From Monarcha castaneiventris obscurior (lineage: Eukaryota; Chordata; Aves; Passeriformes; Monarchidae): 64,000 bases of DNA. A program made the translations under genes and the position numbers. Each line of letters starts with the position of its first letter. Positions within the stretch are counted from its first letter, which is position 1. Location of the stretch: positions 6,460,001 to 6,524,000 of the forward strand of contig JAMPIT010000437.1 of the NCBI GenBank assembly GCA_026261815.1, read 5' to 3'. Of the stretch, positions 11,276 through 22,478 are shown one piece after another. The notes beneath the pieces are model-generated. The model had not been told where the DNA came from, made no database searches, and worked only from the letters and a program-made list of their open reading frames with translations.

Positions 11276-14200
11276 TAATCTGGTGTGGCTTGGATAAACT
11301 CTCCAGCATTAAGGTAATGAGAGCCTCCAAAGAGGAGGTGGGAATCCTCACCGTGCTCCAACAGGCACTGATCTCTTCTGACGCACGTCCTGCTGCCATC
11401 AGTGGGTGTGGCATCATTGCCAGATGTGTGCTGCTGCCACAGCCAGGGAATCTTCCCTTCGTGGGACTGATTTCACCTTCCCAGGAGCATACACCCAGAG
11501 CGGGATCAGACCTGCAGGGTGGTCAGGGACACTTGCCTGCTCCATCCGTGGAGCTGATCCTTGCCCAAGCATTGCTGTTTGACATTGTGGGAGCACAAGC
11601 ACACATGCATCCTGTATCAGCATCATACCCAGACCATAAGGTCATTTCTAGACAGATTTTATCTGGACAAATTACACCATAAACGGAATAACCTCCCCAA
11701 AATACAGTATGTCATAAAAACAACCACTTTTTGAAATTAATTCTGTTTTGCTTTTCTTAGCTTTTTGCTAAGAAACCTGGTCCAGGACACACCAAAATGC
11801 CTGGCAACAGTCCACAGTCTGGGCCAGGGGTGGAAAAAGTGAAAAACCAGCTCTGTTCAGTCTAAGTTATCCAGGGAAAGCTACATGTCTGCTGTATCCC
11901 TCAGTATGCACCCACTTCCCAGCCTGCCACCAGCCTGGCACAATGCACACTTGGCTGTGGTGTGGTCATAATTGTGGGTGCACTCATCACAGACAGCCAG
12001 TGGAGCCACCACCACTAAAACAGGTCTATGGAATTTTAAAGGCTATTATACTTTCTATAAAAATAGAGCAGTTCAGAGATTATCAGGGATCAAAGTACTT
12101 CAGAACTTTCCTGATGGACATGGAGGTACTGAAACATGATGGATATGGAGAAGGACATGAAACCCAAGGCAAGTAGAAAGCAAGGGAGGTATTTTTCATA
12201 GCTTCTTTATGTCTCCATGAAATTAAAGCTAAGCCACAAAAGTGCTGTTGCTCTTTCTTGGCAATGTTCAGAGTGACTGGAGATACTGAAGTGCCTTTAC
12301 AAGTGGAAGGAAATATCCTGTGGGTTTGGGGTACATGTAGTTATTTATTCATTTAGCCATCATTCTGAGGAATTCACTTTGCCATACTTTAGATAATCAT
12401 CCATTTAAAGCAGAGTTTTCTATGGTTGCAAATTATCTCTGTGGCTTTCATCACCATCCTGATTAGACCCCTGAGGGCAGAGCATCAGCTGCTGCAACAG
12501 GACATTGCCACTGATGAGCCTTATGGCAATTAGTGCGAGTTGCAAATTTATCTCTCCAAGTAACTTAGTAGCTAGATGGCACTGAAGGTATTTTGTGGCA
12601 TCTACTGTCTCAGGTATGGCAAAGAGATGACTAATTTGCTTGTGAGTGGTAAATAATTGCAGAAATTAGTATTATTCATTTTTATTGCTGTTGGACCAAA
12701 GTCTGGCTGCTACTATCACTGTCTCACATGGGTGTTGTGGCTACAGTAATGTCTCAATGTGATAAGCAATTAAGACCCCTCACTATCCAGGCTGTCACAT
12801 CCTAGCTCCATAGGCACCCAGGGGGAGACCTGATGCTAACATGTGTTAGTCACCTATTGCAGATGGTCTGCAGACTTCTAGAGACTCCACATAGACACGA
12901 GGTAAGGCAGGCACAAGATGTGGAACAATTTAAGAGAAGAGAATGTTGAAAATGGCTGGGTGCAGTAGAAATCGCCGTTCCTGGGACTGTTTATAATTTG
13001 TGACTGACTTGGCACACAGCTTTCATTCCTCACCGCAGAGGGGAGTTGCCAAACTTGGGAGCAGCTCTGGTTTTGAAAGTCTCATGATTTCATCTCCTTG
13101 GCTGCTGGTACAAAGCCATGGTGCTCCAGGACCCTTATTTATTTTATGATTCAGGCAAAAAGTTCTCAGTCAGAATCACAAAATCATTATAGCTCAAACA
13201 ACGTGTTCAGCAATTCAAGACTATTTCTCACCCACGTTTGCCCTCCCTGCACTGCTCTGCTGACTCCACCACAGTTCTCCACAGAGTTTCTCCAGCTTCA
13301 GAATTACCTTTTGGCACCGCTCCTGGTGAATGAAAATAGGAAGCTGGATTGCTTCACTAATAATCTTATTTCCAGTTTGTTTCAATTATGCTTCTTTTCC
13401 AATGGGTGTTAAGCAGTTGTTCTGGTCTCACTGGTTCAAGGCGTGTAAAATATATACAGAAGGTTGTGTGTAAGAGGCTCTGCAGAGAAATAGAGGAGCT
13501 GTTGCCCTGCTTTCTGAGGACAGGTTTGTGCCAGTTATTCTAGCACTCATTTGGGAAGGAGAATTTGCCCTAACACCAGTGGCACTGGAAGCTGTGGGAC
13601 CCTGCAGTAGCACATCCTACGGCTCACACGGGGACCAGGCTCCAGTGCAGGTGGCTCAGGGGTTGCTGGGGGCCACCAGAACAGCCCTTCATCATGTCTG
13701 TGATGCCCCTTGCAAGCACAGCCCATGGCAAAACCCTGCCCAGAAGGCAAGTGCTACCAATGGGGTATTCAGGAATGTGGGTTACCTCTTGCCTGGTTAA
13801 ACCCAGACTAAGACTTTTGGGGTGTTTTAATCCCAGCCTTCATCAGCCCCCCTGATGAGATCCTGTTCCCCCTCAGATATGTGCTCAGAGACCACAGTGG
13901 CAGGAGAGGACAGGGATGTTTTTTTCCTTATGTCCCACTGATTTGGAGAATATTTCAGAGCTACCTCAGTGGACCCAGCTGCCTGACAGCAGATACTTCT
14001 GACCTACTTGACTGTGCAGAATAGTAGGAAGAAAGAAGAGGGTTACGTTGTGGCATAAAAGGAGCTGTGCATCTGATTGACCTAATTTTGGTCTTTCTTG
14101 CACTCTTTTAACTCCACTGGCTTCAGCAAAGGAGTGCTGATTTACACCAGAAGAAGCTGACCCAATTTCCATGGCCTGCACTTGCTGTGCATTGGGGCCA

Positions 14201-14654
14201 CGGTGACATTGCTGTCATCCACTGCCCCATTTTCCCTTGGTTCAGGTTTCTGCAGGAGCACAGGACCACAGAAGCACGATGGGTCTAAATATGGACACAG
14301 CCAAGCTGGGATGTGGGGCAACAGGAGCCAGGCAGCCCCTGCTCTAACCTGTCTTTGTGTATCACCTCCTTAGAAATTCACAGAGAAAATCACAGTGAGA
14401 AGCCCCTCTGTGGGATAGCAGGGCTGCAGGATAACACAGGGGTGAGGTTGGCTGGGTGGGTGGGGGATGCTGCAGCTCCATCCCCTCCCACGACCCTGGA
14501 CCACCACCCCAGCTGCTGGTGCTGTGCCTGGATGCTGCTTCTCTGTGAGGGTGAAGGACCCAGAGCTGTGAACATCCCCTCCCTCCTCCCCCTTCACTTC
14601 AGCTGTGAAACCCTGTGAGAGCTGCATCAGAGGAGCCTCAGTGCTGAAGTTTGT
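11276..14654. other. Unique noncoding stretch, no gene seen
   Basis: No repeats or genes were recognised. 12000-12720 is AT-rich and free of visible repeats. 13420-14600 is GC-richer, with overlapping meaningless open frames on both strands. Confidence 0.5.
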
Positions 14655-14735
14655 TAATTAATATGCTACAGTTAACTGTGTCAAAAGCTTCCCTCAGATC
14701 AGGTGAAACAGCTCCTCACGTTTCTCTTTGATGGG
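14655..14735 (-). mobile_element. Possible degraded CR1 ORF2 fragment
   Basis: 'ACTGTGTCAAAAGCTTCCCT' followed by 'CAGATCAGGTGAAACAGCTC' resembles the antisense of the CR1 reverse-transcriptase region usually read as 'CTGTGTCAAAGGCCTT' and what follows. The match is short and from memory, so the call is weak. Unique sequence is the main alternative. Confidence 0.25.
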
Positions 14736-16033
14736 AGGCAGGGAGGTGTCAGCAGTGGGGCCGAACGTGGTGGAGCAGGCACCGCTTGTGGCAGCGCCTG
14801 GGCATGAACTGCCCTTCCTGTAATTGCACATAAACCACGGGAGATGAAACACCCACTGCTCTGCTGCTGCTGCTATCATCAGATGTCCTCTGATAACTGG
14901 GAAGAAGGGATCCTGCTAGGGCAGTGCTCACTCTTTGGGACCGCTCCCTATTATTTGCAGGGAGTAGCAGCATGCGGTGCCTGGTGGGCATTACCAAGCA
15001 GCAGCAAACGCAGGAATGTCTCCTTGCCTTTGCTTTTATCTAAAAACTGCCTGGGCACGCTCATTAATTCAGGTCGGGTTTATTGGATGGATTTGAAATC
15101 AAAAACCCGCAAAAAATATTGGAAAGAGATAATCATGCTTTATTTCTGAATGCTAATAATTTGAAACAATCAGAGGTAATTGCCATAAAGCAGAAAGGGA
15201 AAAAAATCCTCGAAAGAAGGTGTTCCAAGTAACTGGGCAAAATAAATGAGAAACACTAAAAGCCATTAGTTTCTCCTTGCTCTGTGTCAGCCTCAGCTCT
15301 CCTCCTTCCAGTGTCCTCAGCCTCTCAGTCAGCTCAGCAAAAATAAATTTTTCACCTGGTCTCAGCATTAAACCCCTTGTGCCTGTTTGACCCTGGCTGG
15401 GATGACCACAGAGAGACACAGGATCTGCTGTTTCATGATAAAGTGTAGGTTTAGTTGTCCCGGGGTCATCGAGGGCTGACCAAGTCAGGTCACGGGGTTG
15501 AGGTTTCTGGCTTGGGCCACCTCATCTTACAGCTCCTGGTGTTGGACTCAGTTTACAAACTGGGTGAGCTGCATTGCCTACATTTTCCAAGGTCAGTGTG
15601 ACCTCCTGCTGGAGATGTGGCCACTCGCCTACCAACTTGGGGAAGAAACTGAGAGCAGCATTTGGAGCCAGTCCAGTGCTGTCTGGTTCATGACATTCCT
15701 CTATGGGTCCATGCATCACGATCGGACCATCCTTCTGCTTCCAGGACATACATGCCCAGTTTTAGGAGTTTGAACATTGGAGGAGAAATCTGCTCCCTCC
15801 TGCTTCAACCCCAGCCTGAAACCATCCCCATTTGTCCATTGCAAAAACACAGCAAAATGCAAAGCTGTTGTCAGTGCTGTCAAAATTCCAGCAAAAGGTA
15901 AAATTCAGGCCGGGAAAGAGAAAAGCCTCTTCTTCCTGAGCCCCCACACCTTGAGGAGGGAGACAAAGCTGGCTTGGAGGGCAGAGGAGGAGGTGGTCCA
16001 GGGCTGCAATACCAGCTTGCAAGGCATCCTGTA
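14736..16033. other. Unique noncoding stretch, no gene seen
   Basis: Opposed open frames at 15498-15773 (+) and 15522-15749 (-) have no recognised similarity. No exon boundaries or repeats were recognised. Confidence 0.5.
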
Positions 16034-16261
16034 TTTAGGTTAGATATTAGGGAAAGGTTCTCCACCCAGAGGGGTGTTGAGCAGTGGAACAGCCTCCTCA
16101 GGGGAGTGGTCACGTCTTCAATCCTGCCAGAGTTCAAAAAGCATTTGGACAACACACTCAGGCACATGTTGGGATTCTTGGGGTTGTCCTGTGTGGTGCC
16201 AGGAGCTGGACTCAACGATTCTTGTGGATCCCTTCCACCTCAGATTATTCCATGATTCTAT
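16034..16261 (+). mobile_element. CR1 LINE, 3' fragment (J-type end)
   Basis: About 228 bp: 'TTAGGTTAGATATTAGGG', then 'GAGGGGTGTTGAGCAGTGGA', 'AAAGCATTTGGACAACAC', 'CAGGCACATGTTGGGATTC', 'AGGAGCTGGACTCAACGA', and a terminal 'TTATTCCATGATTCTATGG'. It matches the 3' half of the 131-648 copy closely, so the two are the same subfamily. It is 5'-truncated. Confidence 0.94.
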
Positions 16262-17879
16262 GGCTTTCTGGCCACCTCTGCTTCTCCTGGTTGCCAAAGG
16301 CAGAGTTCTAAGTGCTTTATCTGATATAGCCATGCAGTGGCAGCTTGGGGATCTCAAAACTCTCTTGTTCCCCAAAGAGACCCTGAGGAGTGCTGAAAAC
16401 CCCACTCATGCCAATCCCCGAAGGGAACCACAATAGAATTAAGATTTAGCAACAGTCCTGGGTCATTGGGTTTCTGCACAGACCCTGCCATTGGGAGTGA
16501 AGATAAACAAAGGGAATTTCTGCCCTCCACACCTCGCCCAAATAAAACAGCCGGCTGGGCTGGGCGTACGCTGGGATTGGATCATGGGAGTTTATTACTG
16601 CTGGCAGCAACCTCGGCAGCCCTGGAGTCTGCAAGCGCCTTAAAATGTCTGCTTGGGTTTTTCTGGAGCAGCTATGCATCCTTCTGGGGTTGGGTGAATT
16701 TTATGGCTATAATCAGATGCCTCCATTAGTCATTTCTGCTCTTTCTACCTAAAATGTCTGACAAGTTCAGCTGCTAAAGGCAATCTGTAAAAACAAGGGC
16801 CCGAACTGTCAGATCGCCCAAGCACGGCCTCATCTCTTGCCTCAGTGCTAATGAGAGATGAAGTTGTGCTGCCAGACGCCGACTGGTCAGAGAAGGGAGG
16901 CAAAGGAGAGCTGAAGTGATAAACTTCTCAATTTAAAGTGATGTTTTCTGTGTTAACACCACTCAGGCTCTGGCAGCCTTTGCAGTGTTAAGAAAGACAC
17001 TAAGAAGGGGGAAGAATAATAAAATCCTTCACCCTGCCTGATTCTCAGATGTCTGGTCCATACCATTTATTTTTAATACTAATGTGACATGGTTTAATAT
17101 TCTGTCAACTAAATTCAGTTGTCAAGGGGATGTAGAAGGAAGCCTGAACTGAATCCCCAGGTGAAAAACGATCCACCCCTCCCAGTGGCTTTCCCAGACA
17201 TTGCCCTGCAGTGATGGACAGGGACCAGCAGGGCACCAGGGTGGTAAGGCTGAGGGAAGCACAGGATATGACCTTTCCTGATCCCAGCATTGCTTTTATT
17301 TACTTCTCCATGTGCAGGAGAAGTGGAATGACCCCAGTGCTTTGTCAGCCTCTGGGCTCTCACGTCATGAGGTGGGAGAAGTGGGAATGAAAATTTGCCA
17401 TATGTAATTGAGATGATGATACATTTGGGTTGACCTGGAAATGGTTGTCTTCTCCCATTGTGCAACTCCTCAGGGAATTTTACAGGAATTCCTCAGGAAA
17501 TTAGGGGATGGAATCAATAGTGGGGGAAAAAGAATTGATTTTAGTATTACTGTGAAAAAACAGTATCTGTCTCCCCACAGCCCGGGTGATGGGTGTTTTG
17601 GGAGGCTCTACCTAGCCACAGGGGGTTTATTCAAAAGAAGTTCATGGAGAGGTCAAAAACTCTGTTCCCATGGGGCATTTCCAAGCCCTCCACATCCCAG
17701 CAGCACAGTGGGGCTGAGGCTGCCCGGGTCCTTGTGCTGGTGTGTGCAGACACATCGGGCATGTTCCTGAAGGACTGGATCTGTATCTCCACTGATTAAG
17801 AAAAAAATGGTCTCCAGGGCAGCCAGGCAGGTTTCATAAGCACTAAATCACCATGCAGGAGGCTCCTGCAGGACTGGAG
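16262..17879. other. Unique noncoding stretch, no gene seen
   Basis: No gene was recognised. 16740-16940 contains several CpGs and no repeats ('GATCGCCCAAGCACGGCC', 'AGACGCCGACTGGTC'), which is mildly unusual for neutral avian intergenic DNA and could mark a conserved regulatory segment. Confidence 0.45.
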
Positions 17880-18780
17880 AAAAATATACCCATTGCACAA
17901 GTAATCTCACTTAATAGACTTAAAAAATTCAAATGTTTTGCACGAAAAAATGACAGATGATCTCCAAATAAATAACCTCTCAACATAAACACAGCAAGAA
18001 AAATTCATTAAGTGCCTTTTAAAAGCATTGGATTTGACTTAGAAGATCTTTTTCAGATGTTCCTCTCAAGCAAACCCAAACATCAAATAATAATTGTGTA
18101 AAGGCAAGTGCTATAATAATAATAATAACGCTGAAAATACATTATGCATCTTTCCCTTTGATAAAGGTCTTTGTGCTTTTATGAAATGTTCATTATCAGT
18201 ATTTTCGCCCTGTGTCTGAAGAAGAGAATCTGGTGCTTTAGAGTCTGAGCTCTTCAGTGTGTGCAGCAGAGAACAGAGCCAACGGGGCATTATTTCTGAT
18301 AGACTGAGGCTATAAAACTATCCTTCATGTTCCCAGAAAAAATATTTCTGTTATTTATTCGAAATTAAAACCAACTTGGAAAAAAAAATCCTTTTTTATA
18401 ACAGATTCAGCTAACATTCTGTTTTCTTATAGTTTATATTAATAATGATTGCTCTAATCTTTTGCTGTATTTCAATGGTTTCAGCAGGTTTATGGGGTAA
18501 GATTGTTATTATTTACCTCAGTGACTGATTTTATGGAATAACTGCAGGTTTTCGTGGAGGTACATCAAGTGCTGAAGTGAAGGGAAATAAAATATAACAG
18601 CAGTTTTCACTGCTAATGGAAGAAGCAAAAAAACCAGAGGGCAAAAAGGACATAATATATATTTAAAATGTTAATATACAAGCGTTAATACACAATAAAC
18701 TCTACTTAGACTGATTGGACTGGTGCTTTTTATGGTATTTATAATGGCTATGGAAAGAACAGGGAGAAAGTCACATCAGG
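17880..18780. other. AT-rich repeat-free segment, candidate conserved noncoding element
   Basis: About 900 bp of AT-rich sequence without any recognisable transposon, including a short (AAT)n run at 18114-18128. There are homeodomain-like words and TTATGCAT near 18142. Its flanks are more GC-rich. Persistence of long repeat-free AT-rich sequence is typical of avian conserved noncoding elements, but also of neutral AT-rich DNA. Only cross-species alignment can tell these apart. Confidence 0.3.
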
Positions 18781-21205
18781 GAGTGATCCAGCATTGGTGT
18801 CCGAAGACTGGACCCTTGTCTCCTCTCTCTCTGCTCCCCCACACTGTGATTATGAGGATTCTCTGCAGTTTTTAGCTCTTACACCACTGAACACAAGTGT
18901 GCTTCCTAACTGGGGCTGGCCAAAACCTCCTCAGAGACGGGAAAATAGTGCAGCATTTTTTATCCTATGGAATGGAATAAAAAAACCCAAACGGCCCTTA
19001 TAAAGGTGTTGCAGCCCATGGGCCTGGCAGGCTGGGACAGCCCTCCCATCCCTGGCACAGCAGGAATGGAGCTCTGGGTACCAGCCCCTGCTCTGAGCCG
19101 CTCTGGCACTGGAGCTCCAGGAGCAGTCAGGGATCACATCCAATGTCCCATGAAGTCAAGGGGCTCTGCTTCAAAGCCAGGAAATACATTCTTAAAAGCT
19201 GAAACCAGTTTTGTAAACACTTAGGCCTAAGTCTGGAAACCTCTAAGAATGTTTTTTTTTGGGTTTTTTTTTTTTATTCTTATAGGATAATTGAAAACAT
19301 GTGTGCCCTGCTCCCACTGCATTTTGGAAGCATCTGCTCTAAGATGAACAAGCCCTGCTGCTCGCTGGGCTGGAAACTCCCCAAATCTCCACAAACGTGC
19401 AAAAGTGAAACCCGAGAGCTGGCAGATTCAATATTGAGGGTTTCAGGAGGCACAGCCTGTGGTTTAAGGCTTTAAAAATAACAATTGCCCAGGCTTTCTG
19501 ATACCACAGGGTCTGGCAACCAGATTGCCACAGCAATCAGTGACACATGAAAATGCGATCACAGAATGTGATCCCTTCTTTCCCTGTTTGAAGATTTGCT
19601 GTGGTCAAAACATAATAGCTTTATTTACCTTCTGGCAGAGAAGAATTCCATTTTTCTTGCAATAAAAAAGGGTCTGCAATGATTTCTCAGATAATTTCAG
19701 TCACAATGGGTCCGATACATCACATAACTCTTGTCCTTCCTCAAGAGCAGCATGGATGAGCACTGCAGAGCCCAGGCAAGAAATAAACACCTTGGACCTT
19801 CTAAATGCCATTGAGATTTTAAATTTGAAGCACCAAAAATTGGGAAAATGTGGAATAAACCAGGCCATTTTCCTCCCAAACAATGACCCTCATTTTTCAG
19901 TCAACTTGAAAGCTGGCTGAAAATATTCAAAATGTCAGTTTTGAGAAAAAAATTCAGTGCTCCCTGGCTCCTCCCAGAAATATTTGCTTAGGTGCAGAAG
20001 TATAAATGGAAATAAAAGACACAAAGAATTCATTGAAAAAACAATCTGTGTACTTACCCAACACAGTTGCAGTCGTTTCCTGTGTTATCCTTGCAAAATT
20101 AAGAAATGCTCAGAGCTAACCCTTTAAGGCATTGCTACAGACACCACAAAGGAAATTTAACAGTAACTTGGAGGGATTTTTTGGTTTATGATGTTATTCC
20201 TTAGACATTAAAAAAAAGAAAAAAGGATTGTTTTTCTTTTACAGAGGCACTAGGACAAAGATGGGATGCAAATAATTCTGTATTCAGATGACTGTCGTCG
20301 CTTCCCCTCGCACAGCTGTAAGATTTGAGCCTTTGGCACCCATTGCTCCTGATAACTGCACATTTCTGATGCTGTTTTTCAGCAGTGAGCTTACCATCTT
20401 CAAAATTAGTCACTGCAGAAAAATCTGTGTAGTGGTGGGGATGATAAAACAAAATTGTCATGAGAGGGGATGAAAATCTAAAAGCCTGAATTCAGGTCAA
20501 GAGCAGCGCTGATTATTTTGAAAGAAGTCCTATATTTATAAATCCTTGGCAGTGCTATCAACTTGTTTGGTACCAGACAGTGAAATTAGGATTTTCTCTT
20601 AGATGAAGCCCTGATCCTAAAGAAAAACACCAGCCTGTAGATTTAGTGCCTGTACAGACAATGGGTCTGTGCACTCCTGTTGTAACTCAACCAACCAGTT
20701 GCAAAATTGGCTTTTCCTGCCCCTGCTCTGCCAAAGCTGGCTGCCAGTCAGGTCCCTGCCTGCACTGAGCCCTGCAGGACGGGTTGCTTTGATGTGATCA
20801 GATAAATCAGAGGAGCCCAGGTACACCAGCTCTCTCCAGAGCTGTATTTCCTCCCGGGGCCTCCTGCAGCTCCAGCCAGCCCCACCGTTGTTGACATGAC
20901 CTCGGGGGTTTCCAGCATTTCCCCAGAGGGAAGGTTTCACAATGGGTTGAAGTTCAGACTGAGGAAAGGTTTCCTGGTGTGCTGCCACTGTTGGCTTTTA
21001 TTTTTCTCAACACCAACCACCTCCATCCAACCCCCCTCTTGCCCCTTGGACATTTCCCTCTTCCAATGCAGTCATGCAACCCTCAGTGCCTCCTCCCACT
21101 GTGGCCAAGCCCCTCTGCCCAAGCACTTCATCATTTTTCTTGCTCTTCCCTAATTCTGGCCACTTTGTCAGCACTCCTGAGCTCATGAGCTGCCCAGAAA
21201 TACAA
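18781..21205. other. Unique noncoding stretch, no gene seen
   Basis: No gene or recognisable transposon was found. A T-rich run lies at 19252-19276. The rest is ordinary AT-rich sequence with scattered short frames. Confidence 0.5.
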
Positions 21206-21253
21206 GGCTGATATTTTCAGAGCTGTCAAGGTTGATATTTTCAAAGCTGTCTG
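21206..21253. repeat. 24-bp tandem duplication
   Basis: Two adjacent 24-bp units (21206-21229 and 21230-21253) share the core TGATATTTTCA(G/A)AGCTGTC and differ at four positions. It is a short local duplication. Confidence 0.75.
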
Positions 21254-21287
21254 CAGGAATTGGGTGGCTCATTTCTTCTTTTTAGGG

Positions 21288-21324
21288 TTTTTTTTTTTCT
21301 TTCTTTCTTTTTTTTTTTTTTTTC
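21288..21324. repeat. Pyrimidine (T/C) tract
   Basis: 37 uninterrupted pyrimidines, mostly T with three spaced C residues. It could be the reverse of an old poly(A) tail or simple slippage. No attached retroposon body was recognised on either side. Confidence 0.8.
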
Positions 21325-22407
21325 ATCTTCTGCTGGCATTAAAATCTCCAAGACAACTCACAAAGTCTCAGCCTGTGGATTTAGGGGACAGGGAGATGGA
21401 AGCGCCCTTCCCACATGAGGAAGGGGATGGTGGTGCTTCAGGCCCAGCTCAGTCCTTGGGGTGGCTGTGCCATGCTGGGGCACATGGGGGATGTTGGCCC
21501 ATGGCTGCACTCAGATCCCAGCACTGCAGGGGATTAAAGGAGGGCATTGCCACGCTTACATCACATGCCATGCTCACATCAGCCCTTGCCATTGTCACGC
21601 TGCCTGTAGGACACTTTTTGAAGGTATTTGCTGGTGGTAAGGAGACAGAAAACAAGCACAAAAAAATCTTTAACTGAAGAGTTAACTTTGCTTAAAGAGA
21701 TAGTGACCAGTCACATTTCTCCACACAAATCTGTGCTGAGCCAGAATCTTCCCTTGTGTAACTTCTGACTTCAGTAGGCAAGGGCTGGTTGCAAGCCGCA
21801 ATTAGAGCTGGCCAGGAAACAACGAGGTTTGTCTCATGGCAACTTCTGAGGTTTCAAAATCTGTTTATGCTCTGAAGAGGAAACGAAATCAAAACATTTC
21901 TAATATGAGATGGGAGCTTGTCAAAATGTCCATTTTCTGTGCAGCGAGCTCCTCATTTCACTGTGGCTCTTCCCCTGCCCTCTCACCGTGGCTGGGGCAT
22001 GGGCTGTGCCTGCAGCTGGGAGCAACCATGGGGTTGGCACGCCTGGGTGCCAAATGCATCCCTGCTCTAAGCCACCCATGTGTTTTGATAAAAATAGATG
22101 AATTGAAAACACCGTGACTGGTCTTGCCTGGAACGTTTGGCTTGTTTGGGATCAGGCTGACCTGGTAATGCATCGCCTGCACCCCGGTGGGACAGGAACG
22201 GACACGGTCCTCTTCTGTTCCGTACATCCGTCTAGAAGGACCTTAAAGATCTGATTTTTTTCTAAGGTCTAGCAAAAGCTTTAAAAACATCTGCTCTGTG
22301 GGGTATGAAAGACCCAGTGGCATACTTGGCAGGAGTGAATGTCTGCCCGGGAATCATTGACGTTCCATCTTCTGCCCCACATATCTGCTGACCATCTGTG
22401 CCCCCGC
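21325..22407. other. Unique noncoding stretch, no gene seen
   Basis: No gene or mobile element was recognised between the pyrimidine tract and the minisatellite. Confidence 0.5.
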
Positions 22408-22478
22408 TGCTCTCCATCCCAGATCCATCTCCACTGCTCTCCATGCCAGATCTGTCTCCACTTCTCTCCATCCCAGAG
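22408..22478. repeat. 27-bp minisatellite, about 2.6 copies
   Basis: Units start at 22408, 22435 and 22462 and share TGCTCTCCAT(C/G)CCAGAT followed by a variable C(C/T)(A/G)TCTCCAC part. The third unit is partial. Because 27 is a multiple of three, the minus strand stays open through it with a G-M-E-S-S-G-like repeat. This is an effect of the array, not evidence of a gene. Confidence 0.8.
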
